A stretch of 64,000 bases of DNA from Sindora glabra (taxonomy: Eukaryota; Streptophyta; Magnoliopsida; Fabales; Fabaceae). The stretch is from contig CM035236.1 of NCBI GenBank assembly GCA_020226215.1, positions 1,741,001-1,805,000 on the forward strand. Reading direction: 5' to 3'. The position numbers and the translations under genes were made by a program. Shown in pieces: positions 46,908 to 60,475 of the stretch (within the stretch, counting starts at the first letter, position 1; each line of letters starts with the position of its first letter). The notes under the pieces are model-generated. The model had not been told where the DNA came from. It ran no database searches and worked only from the letters and a program-made list of their open reading frames with translations.

Positions 46908-49844
46908 ATGAAACTTTCTCAGAAAGATTCAGAAAAGCTATTTTGGGATCAGATGAGAAGCCCTTCAGCTCCACCCATAGCTGCGGCTGCCGCACAATCC
47001 CGAACCTTACCCAAGCTCCTCGTCTGGCTTATACTCTTCGTCTCAGTCACCTATGTCGTTTACACGTTCAAGCTCGTCTCTTCTTCACGCGCTTGCAGGG
47101 ATGGACCGTTCTCCTCTGACCATTCCTCCTTACGAACTGTGCCCAAAATCAATGGCACCACCTCCCCCATTCGAAATCGAACCTCCACAGCTTTGCGCCG
47201 AGAATCTCAGGAAATCCACAACAACCAAACGGAGCTCCGCCACATAGTGTTCGGGATCGCCGCCTCAGCTAAGCTCTGGGAACAGAGAAAGAACTACATC
47301 AACCTGTGGTACAAGTCCAAGGAAATGAGAGGTGTAGTGTGGCTTGATGGCGAAGTTGAGACCCACCAAAATGACGGGCTTCCGACGGTGAAAATCTCCA
47401 GTGACACCTCCAACTTTCCTTACACTAACCGGCAAGGTCACCGTTCGGCCATTCGAATCTCTCGGATCGTGTCGGAAACGCTGCGATTGGGGCTTAAGGA
47501 TGTGAGATGGTTCGTGATGGGAGACGATGACACTGTTTTCGTAACTGATAATCTCTTGAGGATTTTAAGGAAGTACAACCACAACCAATACTACTACATT
47601 GGCAGCTTATCGGAGAGCCACTTGCAGAACATCTTCTTCTCTTACAGCATGGCCTATGGCGGCGGCGGCTTCGCTATTAGCTACCCATTGGCGAAAGCTC
47701 TGTATAAAATGCAGGACCGGTGCATACAGAGGTATCCGGGATTGTACGGATCCGATGATAGAATGCAGGCGTGCATGGCTGAACTCGGTGTTCCGCTCAC
47801 TAAAGAACTCGGTTTTCACCAGGTCCGTTCATCCCTTTTGTTTGCTCTCGTTCGATTTCATTGGTAATCTTTAAGGGAATTCTTAATTTGCGTCGGTAAT
47901 GGTTTTTGTGTGCGTCTGGTCTTCGTTCTGCAATTCCAAATTCTTAACTTTGCAAATTGGAGTTGAAGAATGCACAGGCTATGGACGGCATCTTTTTCCT
48001 GCCGGTGATTTCTGGCTTCAATTTTAGAATGAAAAGAGTTTTAAAAAAAAAAAATTGCATTGATATTCTTTAAAATAGATTTCGTCATCTTAATAGTCAA
48101 CTTAATCCTTACTGGTGTGATAAATTTCAACGCTTATCAATGTTGGAGGAATCCCCTATATATATGTGTGTGTGTGTGTGTGTAGAGTACAGGCAAAACT
48201 CGGTTTACCATCCCGTGATAATTCCTCTCTCTTCCCACGCCGTAAGAATTCAGACTCGCTGCGTAATAATTGAAAAGAAACAAATACCGATAAAATATAT
48301 GTATAACAAATCAAATTTATAGATACACATGTGACTCAAGTGATATAACATCATATCTACAGAATTATGATTTAATTACTTGCCTCTTTTGTCTCTGCAT
48401 TAAATTGGTGCTTCCCGAGCTTGTTGGTTTGGTAGTGAAATTTCACCGAACTTTAAGCCTCCGCTATCCAACAGCCTCCTTCTTCAAAGGGGATATGGGC
48501 AAAAGCTTGGTCTGTTTGCCTGCCATTTCCTTTCATGTTGACATAGGATTCCAATATTACTGTCCTCTGTTGATACAGCATTCCATGTAGAGTTGAATGT
48601 TAGGTTTTGACTAGTTGCTAGGTCCAAATTCGTACAGGTATGGCAACTAAACGTTGGTTTGTCTTCCTCTTATCCCCTTATTCCCTTCCTCCTCTGACTA
48701 AATGTGGATTAGAGTATAAATTTTGAAGTTGCTATTTTTGTTGAACTCTTTTGCGTAGATCCACTTTATACATACTCAACGTATCAGTTGTTAAATGTCA
48801 TGGTATGAAGCATGGATACAATAGGTCACCGATATAGGGATATGATAATTTTTAAAAAATTCGGATTAAGATATGAAAATGTATAGAATAATATAAATTT
48901 CGTTTAAGAGCATTAACTTTTGAGAACAAAAATTTTGCATTTTTCCTTGGTGTGCAAATATAAGACACTAATTTACTCATACCATTGATGAACTCTTGCT
49001 TTCTATTAAAATTGTTTCAGTTCTGACCCCGTTCCTGGTAATTGAAATCAGTATGATGTGTATGGGAACCTGTTTGGGCTTCTGGCAGCTCATCCTGTGA
49101 CTCCATTGGTGTCACTACACCACCTTGACGTTGTTGAGCCAATATTCCCCAATGTGACTCGGGTTGAAGCCCTTCAACGTCTTACTATACCAATGAAGCT
49201 TGATTCAGCGGGCCTCATGCAGCAATCCATCTGCTATGACAAGTCCAGGATGTGGACTGTTTCAGTTTCATGGGGTTTTGCTGTCCAGATCTTTCGTGGG
49301 GTGTTTTCACCCCGGGAGATTGAAATGCCATCAAGAACATTCTTGAATTGGTATAGAAGAGCAGATTACATTGCATATGCGTTCAACACACGTCCAGTCA
49401 GCCGAAACCCTTGCCAAAAGCCTTTCGTGTTTTACTTGTCAAAAGCAGAATATAATTCTACAACGCAACAGACAGTGAGCGAATATGAAAGGCATCGCAT
49501 CCCTCATCCGGAATGCCGGTGGAAGATGGCTGATCCAGCTACTCTTGACAAAGTGAAGGTTTATAAGAAGCCCGATCCCCATCTTTGGGATAGAGTAAGT
49601 GCTAATTAATTGTCAGTACCTTGCCTATTTTATTTTAGTTCAGTAATACCATACAGAATCATTTCATTAGCAAAATCTAGCTTTAATTGGTAGTGTCAAA
49701 GTATGATTTTCTGGACGTTCCTAATGTGATTGGCAGGCTCCAAGAAGAAACTGTTGCAGAGTGATGAAGTCGATGAATGAAGGAACCATGGTGATAGATG
49801 TGGGTGTGTGCGGGGAAGGTGAGATCAGTGAAATGCGATCATGA
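46908..49844 (+). CDS. DUF604 / GT31-like glycosyltransferase, three exons
   Basis: Exons are 46908-47822, 49052-49594 and 49737-49844, giving 521 residues. An N-terminal single membrane anchor covers about 34-54 (LPKLLVWLILFVSVTYVVYTF region), giving type II Golgi topology. A Fringe-like glycosyltransferase core follows: HIVFGIAASAKLW (112-124), RWFVMGDDDTVF with the metal-binding DDD at 206-208, and AYGGGGFAISYPLA. The C-terminal DUF604 region has TVSVSWGFAVQIF and PRTFLNWYRRADY-like motifs, with ECRWKMADPATLDKVKVYKK near the end. It probably transfers a sugar in the Golgi; donor and acceptor are unknown. The C-terminal exon encodes RRNCCRVMKSMNEGTMVIDVG, typical of the family. The first intron (1229 bp) contains a (TG)n tract. 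Confidence 0.92.
48165..48183. repeat. (TG)n microsatellite in DUF604 intron 1
   Basis: About nine TG units within the first intron. Confidence 0.95.
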
Positions 49845-51532
49845 CTTATTTGTGATGGGGTGGGAAATTCTTCAACATGTTTGGATTCTGAGCGTATATC
49901 TTGATTTATTTATCGTCCTTTTGGTTGCAAAATTTTGTAATTTTCATGGGGGGTTCACTGACAAAGCAATGGATGTACAGAAGGATGGTTAAATTGAGCA
50001 AGTTGTAGATGTCTGAGATGTATAATTTGTTTAGTTTGGATGCATGTTCTTTAATTATTGTATATCATAATCATAATAATAATTGCCACTTATTACACAC
50101 AGAATTTGTTTTGAAGTTGAGGACGGTGTCTTCAAACACAAAATTGGAGGGTGGGTCCATTACGGCAAATTAAAACCTTTTTGCGCTTCCGTTTTAAGTT
50201 TAACTGCGCACAGACGGAGAGGGAAAAAAAAAAAGGAAGGGGGTGGGCGGAGGGGAAGGTTGTTTTCATCTTAAAGGAAGGGACAAATGATTAGGGACAA
50301 GAAGGGATTCGGAAAAGACATGTTCTGTTGTTTGTCAATAACTGAATGTCATTGTCACTGCATAACGAGTAAAGCCAGCCAGCCTCCTCAGGTAGAAATA
50401 CGTATTTCAGCGGAATGTTTTTAAGGAATTTGTGTTTGGGTTCTTATAGACTGAAGTGAGGTGGGCAGATGTTATTCAGGTAAGTAATCATCGTATAATC
50501 TTATTTGTTTAAGGATGGGGATGCGACTTGCAGTAAACAAAATATTGCTGGTCTGTTAGATAAGACACAAATAAATAAATTCATTTACGGGTGCGGGCGT
50601 TGGTTGGTGCAAAACGGGCCCTGCAAGCAAAGGCTGACAAAGCTACTCGGATTGGCTACATAGAATCATTTTATATATGCCTAGGCCAATTTCTTATTCC
50701 ATTTTTTTTATTGTTTAAGCGTTCCAAATAATGATTACTTTAATACTTGTGGAGTGGTACAGCGTTGGAAAGAAAGAAGAGAAAAAAAAAAAAACATGAA
50801 AGCCAGCTACATTTTTATCAGAACATCAATTCATTATTTGCACTATCCATAAATTTGAATCCCTCCATTCCTTTAGAAGATACCCCAAAAAAAAATTGAG
50901 AAAAAATTTATTAAAAAAAATTGTGAGTGTTAGAGCAGAAAAGGACATCTTTATCTCTTTTGAATTAAGAACGAATGCCACTATCAATCGTATTAGAAAG
51001 AGGACATGGAACCTTGCTGAGAAATTTTGATACTATGTATTAAATGATCAATTTGACCAAGTCACGGGCAAAAAAGTGAGGGGGTGCAATAACTTCTAGG
51101 ACCTCCTTCCACGGATGAAATAATTAATTCATAAATTTGAGTAATTTTTTATTTAACACAATCTTTAATAATAATAATTTTTTAATAGTATTGAGGCTAA
51201 AAGTTTTTAGTGAAAGAAGAAATAATTATTGAATAAAAGTTACAAAAGATAATTACTTATTTAAATATATCTTTTCCCATCATCAGTTCTTTCTTCAAAA
51301 AGATAAAGAATAAGAAGGATAAATGAGTGTTTCTAAAAATTAAAACTGTGCATATAATTAAACTATAATTTATTCTTTTCTTTCTAAGAATCATATATAA
51401 AAATAGTGTCAGCTCAGCAGAATGAAAAGAAAACAAACACACAGTGGTCTCCCCCAAATAATGTCTTGGAAAAAGACTGCTCATTTGGTATCATTGTGGC
51501 TTATGCATTGAAGATGCCATCGGCTGAGAGTC

Positions 51533-51574
<42 letters not shown>

Positions 51575-52700
51575 GTCCAAACATACACAACACACAACAA
51601 TCCGAAACAATAACGAATGGGGGCCTTCATATGCATTTAGAATCCAAAAAGATCATAGAAAGGCCCAAAGGTCCTTTTTCTTTAGCATTGGGTTACAGGC
51701 CCAAACCTTTCCTTTCGAATGAGATTCGTCTAATCCCACGGAAGGACCAACCCATAAAGCATACATAACTTTCCCTTTATCATAATAAACAACACCCGAA
51801 TTTGAAAATGAGATGAGCATACTAGAAAGTAGGAACCGTAATTGCGTGCGCATTAATGTTGCTGATTAATTAATTTAGTTGGGTGGAAGATGAGTGATGA
51901 GTGGTGGAAGGCCTCGGGCAAACGGGGGGAAGACATGTAATTCTATTCTTACCCGTCCCTCTCGTAGCATTAAGTCCTCAACATTACATTTCCGTCAAAG
52001 TTTTAAGGATGTTTGCTGGTCTCATAGACCTCTTGCTGCTGATACAATCAAGCCATATATGGTACGTAGGTCAAACATGATTCCAAGCAATTGAATTAAA
52101 TTGTTTAAAAGACTTGAATATAGTTCGGTTCAACTCAATTTTATAATTTGTTTTTATTGAATTTGAATAAAAAATTTAATTTATTTAATAATTCAAACTA
52201 ATTATTGGTTATTCTTGTTTAACTCATATAACTTGTTAGAGTGTGTGTGAGTATATTTATGTATATATATTTATATATATACATTTTTTAAATATTTATT
52301 AAGAAAATATCATACTCTATGCTTTATTTTTATTAAGTATTAAAATTAACAAGATTATAACTTTATTTTTAACTAACTTGTAAATATTGATAAGCTTTTA
52401 ATTGTTTTAACTAATTTAATAATCTCTTTGCATGCACTTTTGCACATGCTCGGAGTCTTTTTTTTATTAAAAAAATTAAAAATTTTAAATATTATTAATA
52501 ATTATAATTTATTCTCAATATAAATAATATTTATAGCTAATAGTAGTTAACAAAAATGTTAAGGCCTTCGATGAATTCATTATTTCTATATGACCCAACA
52601 CTTATTCTTTGAATATTAAATTTTTTATTATTTAATTACATCTATTGTATTAATTTCACATTAACACTATATATTAATGAATTATTACATTTGAATATGA
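49845..52700. other. Intergenic sequence, no recognised gene
   Basis: It begins with the probable DUF604 3' UTR. A purine-rich island lies at about 50.2-50.3 kb. A short Cys-rich open frame (50287-50424) and others have no recognisable family. No exon series is supported. Confidence 0.45.
51536..51573. repeat. (ATT)n microsatellite
   Basis: About 12 ATT units in intergenic DNA. Confidence 0.95.
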
Positions 52701-53454
52701 TGTGATCTTGTAGGAGACTACTGCAAAGAATTAATTAAGAGAGTCAAGAAAGAGTTTCAAGCGTTAATTGAAAAAGTTTATATATTTGAAAAGAAAGCTT
52801 GGAACTTTTAAAAAAACCTACAATCTACCTTAAGTGATGTGAATTCCAAGGATAGGTTGATTATAAGGAAGTGAGTTTGGAGGGGATTATTTAAGAGCAT
52901 TTGAATTATGCCATATCATCATTAAATTAGTGTCACATGACTAAAGATCATTAACGAGATGGAGCCACATCAGTGCCATATTAATCATAATTTATATCAT
53001 TGTCATATCATTAAGGAGATGGTGTCATATTAACTATAATTTTAATTGGCACACTTCAACCTATTTTATTGTTATTTTGGTATTTCGAACTTTAATTTAA
53101 CATTTAGGCATTTAATTTGTGTTTGTTTTATGTTGCATCATTTTAGAGTATTCTGAGCTTATTTAATGTTATTTGAGCTTATTTTTCACTTAAGATTTTA
53201 GAGATTTATATAAAGAGGCTTATTTTTTATACTAAATTAGATTTTAACTTTTAACAATATTGCAATCTGATTACTTATAAGAGTTTTCTTTCTAAGTTCT
53301 TCTAAGAACTTGAAAACTTATCAAAAGAGGTCCAACATTTATGGTGTCAATTTCATCTATTATTATTTCTAATCTTTTCCTTTTTTTCTTTTAAGCATGG
53401 CAAGAATATCCTTTTTTTTTCTTTAATTCTAGTTGAATTAGGATAAATCTAGCA
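52701..53454 (+). repeat. 5' LTR of plus-strand Ty3/gypsy element
   Basis: It starts TGTGATCTTG and ends AATCTAGCA. It is collinear with 60912-61735: both share AAAGAATTAA, TTGGAACTT, TAAGTGATNTGAATT, GAAGTGA and GAGCATTTGAATT blocks, and repeated CATCATTAA/CATATTAATCAT motifs. The length difference (754 against 824 bp) comes from indels, so the insertion is old. Confidence 0.88.
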
Positions 53455-53461
53455 AGATCAT

Positions 53462-53474
53462 TTGATATCAAAGC
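53462..53474 (+). other. Primer-binding site of the plus-strand gypsy element
   Basis: TTGATATCAAAGC, 7 bp after the 5' LTR, is a diverged form of TGGTATCAGAGC, the tRNA-Met primer site of plant Ty3/gypsy elements. Confidence 0.65.
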
Positions 53475-53739
53475 AAGAATCCCAAAATCAAGTTTAATTT
53501 CTCTTTAATTTTTTGGTTATTGTTCACATTCAAGTTTAATTTCTCTTTAATTTTTTTGTTATTGTTCACACCACAGTTCATTTATTGTTCATCATATATT
53601 TCACACTATTATTCACTAATTCACATCATAATTATTCATTTCTACCTCGTTTTGGTTTTATTTTTATATTTATTTCATTGTTGATTTGGTTTATGTTAAA
53701 TTCAAATGTTTTGATTAATCTTTGTGTCAAATTTAAATT

Positions 53740-56187
53740 TGTTACACCTTTTATAATTATTAATAAATTATAAATTATAATATGAGGTTGAAAAATTTAA
53801 AGCGACCGGTAAATTCAGGTGAATTAAAAATATTATGTGTGAAACAAGAAATAAAATAGAATTAATAAAAGTAAGAATATGAGAATGTAATTTGAGTAAA
53901 ATTTTATTAGGAAAAGTTTATTAGAATCTTGAGGTGTAAAATTATACACTAATATAAGTAAGTATATGAGTATGGAAGAGATTTAAGAGTATTTTTTTAA
54001 AAATGCTGCTAGGGCCTTATTTTTCCTTCTATTTTAGCTCTAAGCCTTAGATTCTCTTCAATCTTCTCATTCCTCCCACTTTTCCATCTTTCTTTACAAG
54101 AATTTCTTTCATCATTCCCTTAATCAAGTAAGAAGACTTCAAATCTTGTTAATTTCTTCCTCTAATCAAGGTAAGAATAATATTTTCATTAAGAATCTCT
54201 CCCATTTCTTCTTGATTAATGAAATTTATTTGATTTTGTGGAGCACTTTGAACCCTAATTGTGGAATCCATGAATTTTGATGTGATTAGAATTGAAAAAT
54301 CATCAAACTAGCCTTCTAGTATCCTTTTCCATACAAAGTGAGTAGATAATCTAACTAAATCTATAGATTTCAAAGTTATATGAAGATATAGATGAAATAT
54401 GGGTTAATTTGTGACTTTACTTGATTCTAGTTTATTTTAATGTTATAGAAGTAATACATGATAGAAAAAGGTGATATAAGATGTTAAATAAGTGCATTGA
54501 TAATTATACTTGGGTTTGATGTCCATTATATGTGTTTAGAAGATATTTTGGATTGGTTATATAATAAAAATTTCAAAAAAATTTAAGTTTTTCTTATGTG
54601 AAACTAGGTTTCAGAATTGAGTAACCAATCAATTTTGGGGGTCCAGGGGTTAATGAATCGATTCACCAATCGATTCTAGGGGTCCAAAGGTGAAAATTGC
54701 ATTGATGAATTGATTTACCAATCGATTCATCGATTGTAGAATTTTATGCTGACTTTGAAGGGGTATAACTCCTTTATCTTATGTCCATTTTAAATAAACC
54801 ACCTATCATTTTAAAGGTAATTGGGTCTACTTTCCAATAGAATTTATTTCAATTAAAATCATATATATATTTTGATATATCATTAAAATAATAAGCAGAG
54901 GTCATCAACTCTGAAATTCAAAAAAGAGAACTTTTATGTCTAACTTTAAAAAGATATAGCTCTTTCAAAACTTAATTGATTTAGGTAAATAAATAATTTA
55001 TGAAAAGATAATTGAACTTACTTTCATATGAAAAGAGTTTCATACATAAAACATTTATAATTTTTAAGTTATTCCTAAAATATCACTCATAGGTCAGAAT
55101 TATGGTCATTACATAGTAACCCATATTCAATCTATTTTATGTTTCTATACCTTATAATGGCCTAACATGGATATTTAGTTTCTAAGCACTAAAGGTATAG
55201 TGGTTTATGATAAAATATAGCATGAGGGTTATGATATGTGTAATTGCTTGTAGCCATACAAGAGGGTATGATGATGCTAATAGATATTGTAATATACATT
55301 AAATTGAATTGTGATTATATTAGATAGAGTTTAAGCTTTGATGTTTAAAATTGCATTGTGAAACATGCCATGAGTGGCAATAAAGATAAGAAATATGATG
55401 GGAGTGATGTTGTGAATGCTGGATGAAAAATTCCTAGTGACATGCTTATAGAGGATATAAGGCAGACCTTGGAGGAATAAGGATGGAAAGCTTATGAAGG
55501 GTATAGGGTTAACTCGGAAGATAAAAGGAGGATGATTGTATTTTATTCTTTACTTATTGTTTCAAATAAGAGGTGACTTGATTATAGTTATCCTTGAGTA
55601 TTCATATATAAGATATTGAAAAATGAAATGATCATATATTAATTTCATTAAACTTGATTCTTGGTTTCTAGTATGTTCAATTATGATATAATGCATAAGG
55701 GAGGATAGTTTGATAGGTAAGTTATTGTAAATTTATTATTGTTCTTATAGATTATTCATTCATTGAGCCTTAAATTCATTCCTCTGTATTTTACTTTACA
55801 GACTTTTAGGTTGAGCTTCCATTACCACTTCCACCTCTATAAAGGTAGAGTTTATGGGAACTTGTTAACGGTATTTTGGTAGCACAGTTTCATGTATATA
55901 GAATATTTTAGGCTTTTTATTTGTCATGGAAATAGATAGGGAGAACATTGCACTAATTTCCTATTAAGTTAGTTAGGTTTACTTATATTCATTTTAGGAG
56001 GGCCATAAGCATACATAACTTTTTTATTTTTTGTAAAAATTTTATCGAAATTTCTCTTTTTAAAATGCTAAATTCCTTATAAACACAAGGAATTTGTTAT
56101 TTTGAATTAAGATAATTAGTCAAAAATAGGCTGATAGAAACTAGATTGGTGTTTCATGCCGGTCATGATCGGGTTAGGGTCATGATA
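53740..56187 (+). mobile_element. Solo LTR of a Tekay/Del-like gypsy, nested
   Basis: It starts TGTTACACC and ends GGTTAGGGTCATGATA. The flanks are identical: AAATT at 53735-53739 and AAATT at 56188-56192, a perfect 5-bp target-site duplication. It is homologous, in opposite orientation, to 15403-16992. No PBS or internal sequence accompanies it, so it is a solo LTR formed by LTR-LTR recombination, or an LTR-only insertion. Its presence in the 5' leader of the host retroelement shows the host is older. Confidence 0.9.
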
Positions 56188-57411
56188 AAATTGTTCTTTA
56201 CTTTTGCTGTCTATATGTTTGATAAGTTGTCCAAGTCAATTATAAATTTAATTTTATTTTAATACTTGCTCATCTTCTTTGTTTTATATTGTTTCATGTT
56301 ATTTAGCTTAAAATTTAGTTCAAATATTAATGCTGGTCTAGTAAATGGAAAGTGCATTGAATATGTTTATTAAAAGTTCAAAATAAAGAAGTTTAACTTG
56401 CAATAGCCAATTGTCATATTCTAATAGCACAACATCAAAGTGTTATAATTTAATATAATAATTAATTAAAGCAAAATAAAGAACATCAAGTTTGAATTAT
56501 ATAAAATTCTCATATAAGTAGTACAATAAGTGCTAAACTATTGTTATGATTTAATTCAAAGTAAGTGTTGAATTGTTGTGTGAAAATAAAAAAAAGTGGA
56601 AATGAAGAAAGAGAACAAGAAATAAAAGAGAAAAGCCAAGTAATTGAATCAAAAGACAACATATAAAAAAGAGACTAGAAAAATAAAGTATTCTTGAAAA
56701 CAAGCAAAAATGAAAAAAAATTAAAAGTAAGAAAGAACAAAAGAAAGCAAAAAAGCTAAAAGGCTAAGGACTAGAAATGCTAAATTGTTGAAAACAAAGC
56801 GAAACAAAATCAAAAGAGAAAAAGATATTTGCATTTAGTTATTGTTAGTTCTTGATATGCTTTGATCACCCTTGAATTTCTCGTTTTAACATTAATTGTT
56901 TATTAACTCTTTCAATTATTTATGTTTTAAATCAGCACCTTTTGTTACTTTGTATTGTTCCTTTCTATTATTTTTTATCCTTAAGTCTTTATTTTTTTTT
57001 CTTTTCTTGGAGTCTATTTGAATTAATTTCAAGTGCCATGATGTTTTTATGTTATCACCTTATGTTGTCATCCAATTAGAGATTGCGATAGCCATAATTA
57101 TTAGATTTTTATTGGTTGTGTCATTTAGTTTTAAAAGAACTATAAAAAGAGAAAAGAAAGCAATAAGAAAAAGATAAGAGTATATGAGCTCATTTGAGGA
57201 TAAAAACTTAAAATAGAGTACAAATACTAGTGTAAGTGCCACTAAATTAAGTGAAAAATGAGTTCTTGTGAAGACCTTTTTTTTTTATTAAACCTTTCTT
57301 ACAAGTTTAAACATTAAAGATGTTGAGAGGAAGTAATAACTATACTTATTAGTCTAAGAATCTAGATTTCATTATGAAAGCTATGTTTCAATGCTTTTAA
57401 AGATTGAATAT

Positions 57412-58196
57412 GCAAATTTCCAGTATGGTTGAGAAGATTAAAGCGATAGAAGGACAAATAAGATAAGATGAGAGGCATGTGAAAGATAAAGTAGTTGAAA
57501 ATTTTGAAAGAGGAAGTGAGAGATTAGATGGCTCAAATGAGGGAGAGAGAAAAAGAGATAAAAGCAGGCATGTTAGAAGAGAAAGAGATAGGCAAAGAAT
57601 AGGAGTAAATACCAATCTTGACAGCATTAAGATTAAAATCCCATCATTCTAAGGAAGAAATGATTCAAAAATTACTTTAAGTAGGAAAAGAAGATGAAAT
57701 TGATTTCTAATTGCCATAATCATTCGAAAGAAAAGAAAGTAAAGCTTGCTATCATAAAATTCTTCAATTATGCCATTGTTTGGTGGGATAAATTGATAGT
57801 AGATGTGAGAAAAAGCATGAAAGACCCATTAAAACTTAGAAAGACTTGAAGTTTATCATGAAGAAAAGATTCATCCCTAACTATTACTAAAGGAATTGAC
57901 ACAAAAAATTGTAGAGTTTCATTCAAAAGGCTAAGAGTGTTAAAGATTATCACAAGAAGATGGAAATCACTACAACTAAAACCAATATGGAGAAAAGTCA
58001 ACAAGTAACTATAATTATATTTCTTCATAGATTGAATACATATATTACTAATGTGGTGAACCACACGACCTTGAAAGAGATAAAAGTGGAGAAGGAACTC
58101 AAAAGGAGGAGCTTATCTAAATATAACTCAAAATCAAGCTATTCATCGAAGTTTTGGGATAAAAAAAATGACAAAAAGGAAGAAAAAAAGGAATAA
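57412..58196 (+). pseudogene. Degenerate gypsy gag
   Basis: In-order gag landmarks appear across frames: SIKIKIPSF near 57625, a CHNHSKEKKVKLA-like block near 57715, NYAIVWWDKL near 57770, and then an open stretch (57960-58196) with NVVNHTTLKEIKVEKELKRR. Stops and frameshifts break it. The order and motifs match the gag of plant Ty3/gypsy elements. Confidence 0.75.
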
Positions 58197-58529
58197 GTTC
58201 AAATTCGATTTCTCTTCAAATTCAAAATATAAGTTTTCTAAGGGTAAAAATAAAGCTGAGGAGAATACAAAATAACCCAATATCAAGTACTTCAAATAAT
58301 TGGAAAGAGGACATATTACTGTTAATTATCCAAATGAAAAGCTTATAGTGATCAAAGATAATGGGGAATGATATTTTACAAGTAAAAAAGAACAAGCTAC
58401 TTCATCCGATAAAAATAGTATGAATAGTGAGGATGCTTTTTATGGAGGTGCATTAGTGAGTAGGAAAGCCTTAAATATACAAATCAAAGAGGAGAGTGAG
58501 AATTGAAGAGAAAACCTTTCCCATACAAG

Positions 58530-58740
58530 GTGTAACATCTAAAGGAAGACTTGCCAAGTTACTATTGATAGCGAGAGTTGTGCTAATGTGACTAGCACTA
58601 GCTTGGTAGAAAAAGTTGAATTTGCCTATTCTATAACATCTTACCTTTTACAAGTTATAATGATTGAACAAAAATGGAGAGTTGCAAGTGAATAAATAAG
58701 TGTTGGTTTATTTTTCTATTAGGAAGTGTCATGATATGAT
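58530..58740 (+). pseudogene. Degenerate retroelement aspartic protease
   Basis: Reading across frames gives a GVTSKGRLAKLLL block, then SLVEKLNLP, then a KVNK-type block followed by VLVYFSIRK. This is the protease region of Ty3/gypsy pol. The catalytic D-S/T-G appears lost: the region reads RVV or SESCAN depending on frame. Confidence 0.6.
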
Positions 58741-59149
58741 ATGATTCTCATGCATGCTTGCTATTTTTTACTCGAGAGGCTATGACAATTTGATAAACAA
58801 TTACTCATGATGGTGTTTTTAATAAATACAAGCTTGTCAAATATTGAAAGAAGTTCTTTATTAGGCCTTGAACTCCAAAACAATTTTATGAAAGTCAAAT
58901 GATAATGCAAAAGAAAAGAAAAGAGGAAGGAAAAAACACAAAGAAAATGGAGTAAAATGAAAAAGATGAAAAAAAATTAGTACCTATGAAAAAGAAAAGA
59001 GAATATTAGAGTTGAATCAAAAGAATAAAAACTTTAATAAAACATAGAACGACTGTAAGGAAAAAGAGAAAGAAAAAAAGTTAAGTGAAAAGCCAAGGGA
59101 AGGAATACAAAAATTAAGTGTAATGGCAAAAATAAGTGTTGTGAGGAAT

Positions 59150-60475
59150 TCCTTATGTGCTTCTAGACCAATTATCTTATACAAAGAAGCTTATAAAATT
59201 ACTAACGAAATTGAATTTATTTTCCTAAGTGTTTTTTATTTTCTTTTACAAAAATATTAAGATGTACTTTCATGAAAAAGCGCCAAAGAAGTACTACCTT
59301 TAAAAAGAATGGAACATTAAGTAGACTTTATCTTTGGAAATTCAACTTAAACTTATGAAGATGGTTTGATTGGAAAATATAACAAGAAGGAAAAATTCCA
59401 TAAAACATATCCATGAATCATCCAATGTAAGCATGGTAAAGGCAGTGTGGTTGATTATGCATTGGCTTAAAGGTATACTCATTTCCTTACTTTCTAAGTT
59501 AAATCATTGAATACAAAATTGTTGAGTTTTGAGCATAATAAAGATTATTTGCATACAAAGGATTCTTTGTATATAAAGTTATTAAGTTTTGCGTACATTA
59601 AGAATTTATATGTAAATGATTATGATAATGTTACCTCTTCACATAAATTTGTTTCCAATATGATTTTTGTGAAGAAATGGTCTCTAAAGAAATTTTTAGA
59701 CATGATAAAATCTTGTGTGAAAGAAATGAATTGCTTGTGCCTAAAAGTTCTCTAAATGATTAGTTTGTTAGAGAAACTTATGATTGTAATTTGATAATAT
59801 ATTTTGCTATAAGGAAAACTTTAAGGGATTTGTTTAACAAGTTGCCTAGTTCTTTTGTGTTTTCTTGGAGTTCTCTCAGAAAAAAAGTTCATTTGATAAA
59901 ACATTTTAGATTTAAAAAGACTTTAGATAATATGTTTGATGATCCTTATTTGTCTTCTAAGCATGGTTTGATAGGTAGACTTCATCAACTTTACTTAGGA
60001 ACAAGGAATGCATAGAAAACTATTTTCAAAATAAAGTATGATTTATATGAATGGTTAACTTTAATACTTGGTTTGTCCATTGCTTTTACATATTTCCTTT
60101 AATAAATGTGCTTTGATTTATTTAGATGAGATTATTGTGATAAGTTTGTGTATTTTTAGTTACAGGTTTTTTGTAAGTTTCTACTACTTTCATGTTTTGA
60201 ATGTTTCCAAGAATAAATTTATTATTACTCATTTAAATTATTTTTCATGAACTAAAAAGATGGAATTTGTTGTTAATTGACAACTTAAAGAGTTGGAAGG
60301 ATTGCTTGCCATATCCTATTGACATTCTTATGTTTAGCAAAATCATAAATGAGCATGTTGAGTAAATGCAATGTGTATTGCAAGTTTTAAGAAAAGAATG
60401 GTTGAATGCTATTCTTGAGAAATGCATATTTTGTTTGAAAAGTATTATATTTTTTAAACAAGTTTTATATGGCAA
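59150..60475 (+). pseudogene. Degenerate, rearranged pol fragments (RNase H/integrase and RT)
   Basis: Recognisable pieces in order of position are: LPLKRMEHxVDF (RT N-terminal linker, about 59300); CKHGKGSVVDYALA (RNase H end, about 59430); KLLSFAYIKNLYVNDYD (about 59580) and VRETYDCNLIIYF (integrase N-terminal part, about 59770); KYDLYEWLTLILGL and YLDEIIVIS (RT, 60030-60145); and EHVExMQCVLQVLRKEW (RT, about 60350). RT pieces lie after the RNase H/integrase pieces, which is not the normal order. All are interrupted by stops. Confidence 0.65.

Noticed and set aside
50287..50424. Cys-rich 45-residue frame (CCLSITECHCHC)
   Set aside because: It has no signal peptide and no regular cysteine spacing of a known peptide family, and is likely chance.
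51406..51768. 120-residue frame with a poly-Leu run
   Set aside because: The Leu run is the translated (ATT)n microsatellite.
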